A stretch of DNA of 8,963 bases from Amphritea sp. (GTDB lineage: Bacteria; Pseudomonadota; Gammaproteobacteria; Pseudomonadales; Balneatricaceae). Shown one piece after another: positions 6,814-8,963 of this stretch; position 1 is the stretch's first letter; each line of letters opens with the position of its first letter. The position numbers and the translations under genes are program-made. The DNA lies in contig JAGPUU010000253.1 in NCBI GenBank assembly GCA_018067325.1, positions 1 to 8,963 of the forward strand, in the 5' to 3' direction. The notes under the pieces are model-generated. The model searched no databases. It saw nothing but the letters and a program-made list of their open reading frames with translations, and was not told the origin of the DNA.

Positions 6814-7668
6814 ATGAACTGGAATGATCTGAAATACTTTATTGCTCTATACCGTTATGGCTCACTTAGCCGGGCAGGAAACTCGCTTAAGGTAAACAGT
6901 ACAACAGTTGCGCGACGAATTCGTCAGTTAGAGCAAGATCTGGGCAATACGTTATTTATTCGCCAACAAAATCGCTTTCTGCCGACAGATGAGGCTGAGG
7001 CTATCCTTGCTTTGGCTGAAGCATTCGAACAGCAAGCTGCCAGTATTGCGCAGCGACTAGATAGTCGTAATCAGTCGCTGCAAGGTGTTATCAGGGTTAC
7101 TTCAGTCAGTACTTTTATTAACGGATATCTTTTGGTCAGGCTGCCTGAATTCAGAGCGTTGTATCCTGGTATTCAAGTAGAGCTAATTGCTGATTCGCAG
7201 CAACTGAGTTTGACTCGCAGAGAGGCTGATCTGGCGATTCGTATGGGGCGCCCGCAGTCAGGTAATCTGGTAATTAGTAAGTTAACTGATCTGAATTATG
7301 CCGTTTTTGGTCGAAAGGATAGTACTTTTCAGTCTGATTTAGAGGGCTATCCCTGGATCACGTTGGAAGAATCATACAGTCAACTCCCGGAATCGGTTTG
7401 GCAGCAGAGTCATTATGCTAATGCTGAAGTTGCCCTACGGGTTAATGTAGGCCTGGGTTCTGTTGAGGCGGTAAATCAAGGTTTGGGATTAGCCTATCTT
7501 CCCTGTTTCCTGGGGCGGAAATACCAATTGGAACGGCTTAGTGAAAGTTCACCTACACGTGAACTATGGTTGCTTCAACATCCTGAGCTCAGAGAGTTGC
7601 AAAGGCTTAGAGTGTTTACTGATTGGCTTCGTGAGTGTATTGCTGAAGACCATGGATTGTTTCTTTGA
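6814..7668 (+). CDS. LysR-family transcriptional regulator
   Basis: A 284-residue LysR-type regulator, a normal length. The N-terminal winged helix-turn-helix spans about residues 3-62 (DLKYFIALYRYGSLSRAG, then VNSTTVARRIRQLEQDLG and LFIRQ). A linker helix follows. The periplasmic-binding-protein-like effector domain begins around GVIRVTSVS and includes READLAIRMG. The TTVARRI recognition helix is that of a common proteobacterial LysR branch. The effector is unknown. I chose the ATG at 6814 because family proteins begin with M-x-W-x-DL. An in-frame ATG at 6790 would add 8 residues, and neither start has a strong ribosome binding site. The start at 6790 would also place coding sequence over the second ATGCAT repeat. 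It is divergent from the GST gene, which it probably controls, and 63 nt separate its stop from the SYLF gene. Confidence 0.9.
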   Translation: MNWNDLKYFIALYRYGSLSRAGNSLKVNSTTVARRIRQLEQDLGNTLFIRQQNRFLPTDEAEAILALAEAFEQQAASIAQRLDSRNQSLQGVIRVTSVSTFINGYLLVRLPEFRALYPGIQVELIADSQQLSLTRREADLAIRMGRPQSGNLVISKLTDLNYAVFGRKDSTFQSDLEGYPWITLEESYSQLPESVWQQSHYANAEVALRVNVGLGSVEAVNQGLGLAYLPCFLGRKYQLERLSESSPTRELWLLQHPELRELQRLRVFTDWLRECIAEDHGLFL

Positions 7669-7673
7669 TGACA

Positions 7674-7702
7674 TTGCTGTCTTAGTATTCGTAGCCCATA
7701 CT
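7674..7702 (+). promoter_or_regulatory. Weak candidate promoter for the SYLF-CigR pair
   Basis: TTGCTG (7674-7679) and CATACT (7697-7702) are 17 nt apart in the 63-nt gap after the LysR gene. The hexamers match consensus at only 3 and 4 positions. No terminator hairpin precedes it, so read-through from the LysR gene is equally possible. This is a tentative call. Confidence 0.25.
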
Positions 7703-7731
7703 TTTTAAATCATTGGATATGGAGTGTACAG

Positions 7732-8271
7732 ATGAAAACCATTCTCACTTTGCTCTTTCTTTCTCTAATAATATTCTCTCCTGACCACTCACAAGCAGCT
7801 TCGGCTCAAGAGATTAACGCAAAGGTTAATCAGGCCTTAAAAGAATTTTATCGACACAGTTCTGCAGGTAAGGAATTGGCTCAAAAAGCAGCTGCGGTAC
7901 TTATTTTTCCTGACGTTATCAAAGCGGGTATTGGTATCGGTGGGGAGTATGGCGAAGGTGCGCTGCGTGAAGGGGGTAAAACAACGGCATACTATAATGT
8001 CGCTTCTGCATCTATCGGGTTTCAGCTTGGGGCTCAGCTAAAATCTGAAATTTTATTATTCATGACAGAAGAAGCATTGCGTAAATTTCGTAATAGCGAT
8101 GGCTGGGAAGCCGGGGTGGATGGAAGTGTCGCATTAGCAACTCTGGGTGCGGGGGGCGAGATAGATTCTAATACTATTCAGCAGCCTATTATTGGTTTCA
8201 TCTTTTCCAATAAAGGTCTGATGTATAATCTAAGCATTGAAGGTTCTAAAATATCGCCAATTAGCCGCTAG
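7732..8271 (+). CDS. Exported SYLF/Ysc84-domain lipid-binding protein
   Basis: A 179-residue protein with a clear Sec signal peptide: basic MK, hydrophobic core to about residue 16, and predicted cleavage after HSQA at residue 22. No lipobox cysteine is visible, so it is probably soluble in the periplasm or secreted. The mature part is a single SYLF (Ysc84-like) domain. It shows KAAAVLIFPDVIKAGIGIGGEYGEG and AYYNVASASIGFQLGAQ, then LLFMTEEALRKFR and DGSVALATLGAGGE, and ends in GFIFSNKGLMYNLSIEGSKI. In eukaryotes this domain binds phosphoinositides. Bacterial exported members are thought to bind lipids but are little characterised. GGAG sits 7 nt before the ATG. The next gene, for a CigR-family protein, starts 11 nt after the stop, so the two are probably one operon acting in the envelope. 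Confidence 0.9.
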   Translation: MKTILTLLFLSLIIFSPDHSQAASAQEINAKVNQALKEFYRHSSAGKELAQKAAAVLIFPDVIKAGIGIGGEYGEGALREGGKTTAYYNVASASIGFQLGAQLKSEILLFMTEEALRKFRNSDGWEAGVDGSVALATLGAGGEIDSNTIQQPIIGFIFSNKGLMYNLSIEGSKISPISR

Positions 8272-8282
8272 GAAATATTTTT

Positions 8283-8816
8283 ATGAGAAACAGATTATTT
8301 TGTTGTTTGTTAGCAACGAGTTTAATGTCAGTACCGGTTGCGGTATTGGCAAAAAAACCTGACGGGGCGGGAAAGTCTAACTCCCATAGTGAAATGGAAC
8401 ATCACAAGGAGTCTTCAGATAAGCATCACTCTAAATCTGATGAGGACTCAAAACGAGGTGACAGGGCTAGCCGGTTTAATCGTGAAGAGCAGCGTAGCGT
8501 TCGTGAATATTATCTGGGCGATCAAAACTCTCAACAGAGCAAAGGAAAAAATAAGCAGAAAAGAATTCCTCCCGGCTTACAAAAAAAACTGGAACGGGGT
8601 GGACAGTTACCACCAGGGTGGGAGAACAAAGTTGCTGTAGGTGAGCTATTAGACGAAGACCTGTATAGCCGGTCTGAACCATTGCCAGATGAGCTTGATT
8701 CAGTGCTTGGCAGAGTGGTTGGTGAGGAACACCGCAGGATCGGTCATAAGGTGATTAAAGTTCTTGAAGGGGATGCTACTGTCATTGATGTTATTGATAT
8801 TCTTGACGGTATGTAA
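8283..8816 (+). CDS. CigR-family exported protein (anti-virulence regulator family)
   Basis: A 177-residue protein with a signal peptide: MRNR, a hydrophobic stretch, and predicted cleavage after AVLA at residue 23. The mature N-terminal part (about 24-95) is highly charged and low in complexity, with five histidines at 35, 40, 41, 48 and 49 among Ser, Lys, Asp and Glu. The conserved C-terminal part has the CigR/RcnB-like signature IPPGLQKKLERGGQLPPGW (95-113), then SEPLPDEL (131-138) and the closing VIKVLEGDATVIDVIDIL (157-174). In Salmonella, CigR is a membrane-associated protein that opposes the virulence factor MgtC. Most homologues outside pathogens have no known role, and no mgtC is visible here. 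AGGA overlapping the upstream stop (8270-8273) is spaced 9 nt from the ATG, which supports co-translation with the SYLF gene. The family call is firm but function in this organism is unknown. Confidence 0.85.
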   Translation: MRNRLFCCLLATSLMSVPVAVLAKKPDGAGKSNSHSEMEHHKESSDKHHSKSDEDSKRGDRASRFNREEQRSVREYYLGDQNSQQSKGKNKQKRIPPGLQKKLERGGQLPPGWENKVAVGELLDEDLYSRSEPLPDELDSVLGRVVGEEHRRIGHKVIKVLEGDATVIDVIDILDGM

Positions 8817-8842
8817 GGCAGTACAAATGAGTAAGTGACAAG

Positions 8843-8963
8843 ATGACACCTGCAATTAACCTAGCGAAGAAAGAAAAAATCAGTTTTAGTGTCCACGAAT
8901 ACCACCATGATCCCGGTAATGACTCCTATGGGGGGGAAGCGGCTGCTGCTCTTAATATAAGTC
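8843..8963 (+). CDS. ybaK: Cys-tRNA(Pro) deacylase YbaK/EbsC, 5' part only
   Basis: Forty codons are present before the window ends, with no stop. The peptide begins MTPAINLAKKEKISFSVHEY and continues HHDPGNDSYGGEAAAALNIS. This closely follows the start of E. coli YbaK ([20 protein letters not shown], then EHDP). YbaK hydrolyses Cys-tRNA-Pro mischarged by prolyl-tRNA synthetase, acting in trans in the cytoplasm. The full protein is usually about 155-160 residues, so roughly three quarters lie beyond the window. The ATG at 8843 matches the family start exactly. The ribosome binding site is weak. The gap to the CigR-family gene is 26 nt with no visible terminator, so it may be read from the same transcript, though no functional link is obvious. 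Confidence 0.88.
   Translation, partial: MTPAINLAKKEKISFSVHEYHHDPGNDSYGGEAAAALNIS

Noticed and set aside
8827..8838. Three-codon reading frame (ATG AGT AAG TGA) just upstream of ybaK, possible leader peptide
   Set aside because: Too short, with no convincing ribosome binding site and no attenuator hairpin; easily explained by chance.
1..8963. Mobile element, phage island, CRISPR array or defence system
   Set aside because: No transposase, integrase, terminal inverted repeats, regularly spaced repeats, tRNA or recognisable defence domains were seen; gene content is ordinary chromosomal.

Overview
The window looks like a chromosomal, mostly housekeeping stretch of a gammaproteobacterium, probably a marine one of the Oceanospirillales/Alteromonadales type. 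This is inferred from family content: an E. coli-style TmcA with fused helicase and acetyltransferase domains, a YcbX-like MOSC protein, a small DUF3820 protein, a CigR-family protein and a YbaK-type deacylase. GC content is moderate (mid-40s per cent by eye). I see no tRNA, rRNA, CRISPR array, insertion sequence or phage gene. The genus cannot be fixed from the sequence alone.

Layout. Positions 13-1434 (minus) encode a diverged glycerol-kinase-like FGGY protein. It has a good sigma70-type promoter in the intergenic region it shares with tmcA (1563-3458, plus), the tRNA-Met wobble cytidine acetyltransferase. tmcA meets a minus-strand MOSC gene tail to tail, with interlocking stop codons. The MOSC gene (3455-4282) starts inside the end of an O-antigen ligase/polymerase-type membrane protein gene (4212-5591, minus), so these two probably share a transcript. 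A short DUF3820 gene (5677-5892, plus) diverges from the ligase gene and converges on a glutathione S-transferase gene (5914-6702, minus). The GST gene is transcribed divergently from a LysR regulator (6814-7668, plus), and the region between them is rich in palindromes. Next come two exported proteins in an apparent operon: a SYLF/Ysc84 lipid-binding protein (7732-8271) and a CigR-family protein (8283-8816). The window ends inside ybaK (8843 onward, plus), a Cys-tRNA(Pro) deacylase.

How the genes relate. Two act on tRNA (tmcA and ybaK), but they are far apart and not obviously linked. The GST/LysR pair is a classic divergent regulator-target arrangement. The SYLF/CigR pair is a probable envelope unit. 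Genes are closely packed and no gap exceeds 300 bases.

I found no convincing undescribed multi-gene system. The items most worth a second look are the FGGY kinase with Asn where the catalytic Asp is expected, the long out-of-frame ligase/MOSC overlap, the SYLF-CigR pair, and the evenly spaced palindromes between the GST and lysR genes.
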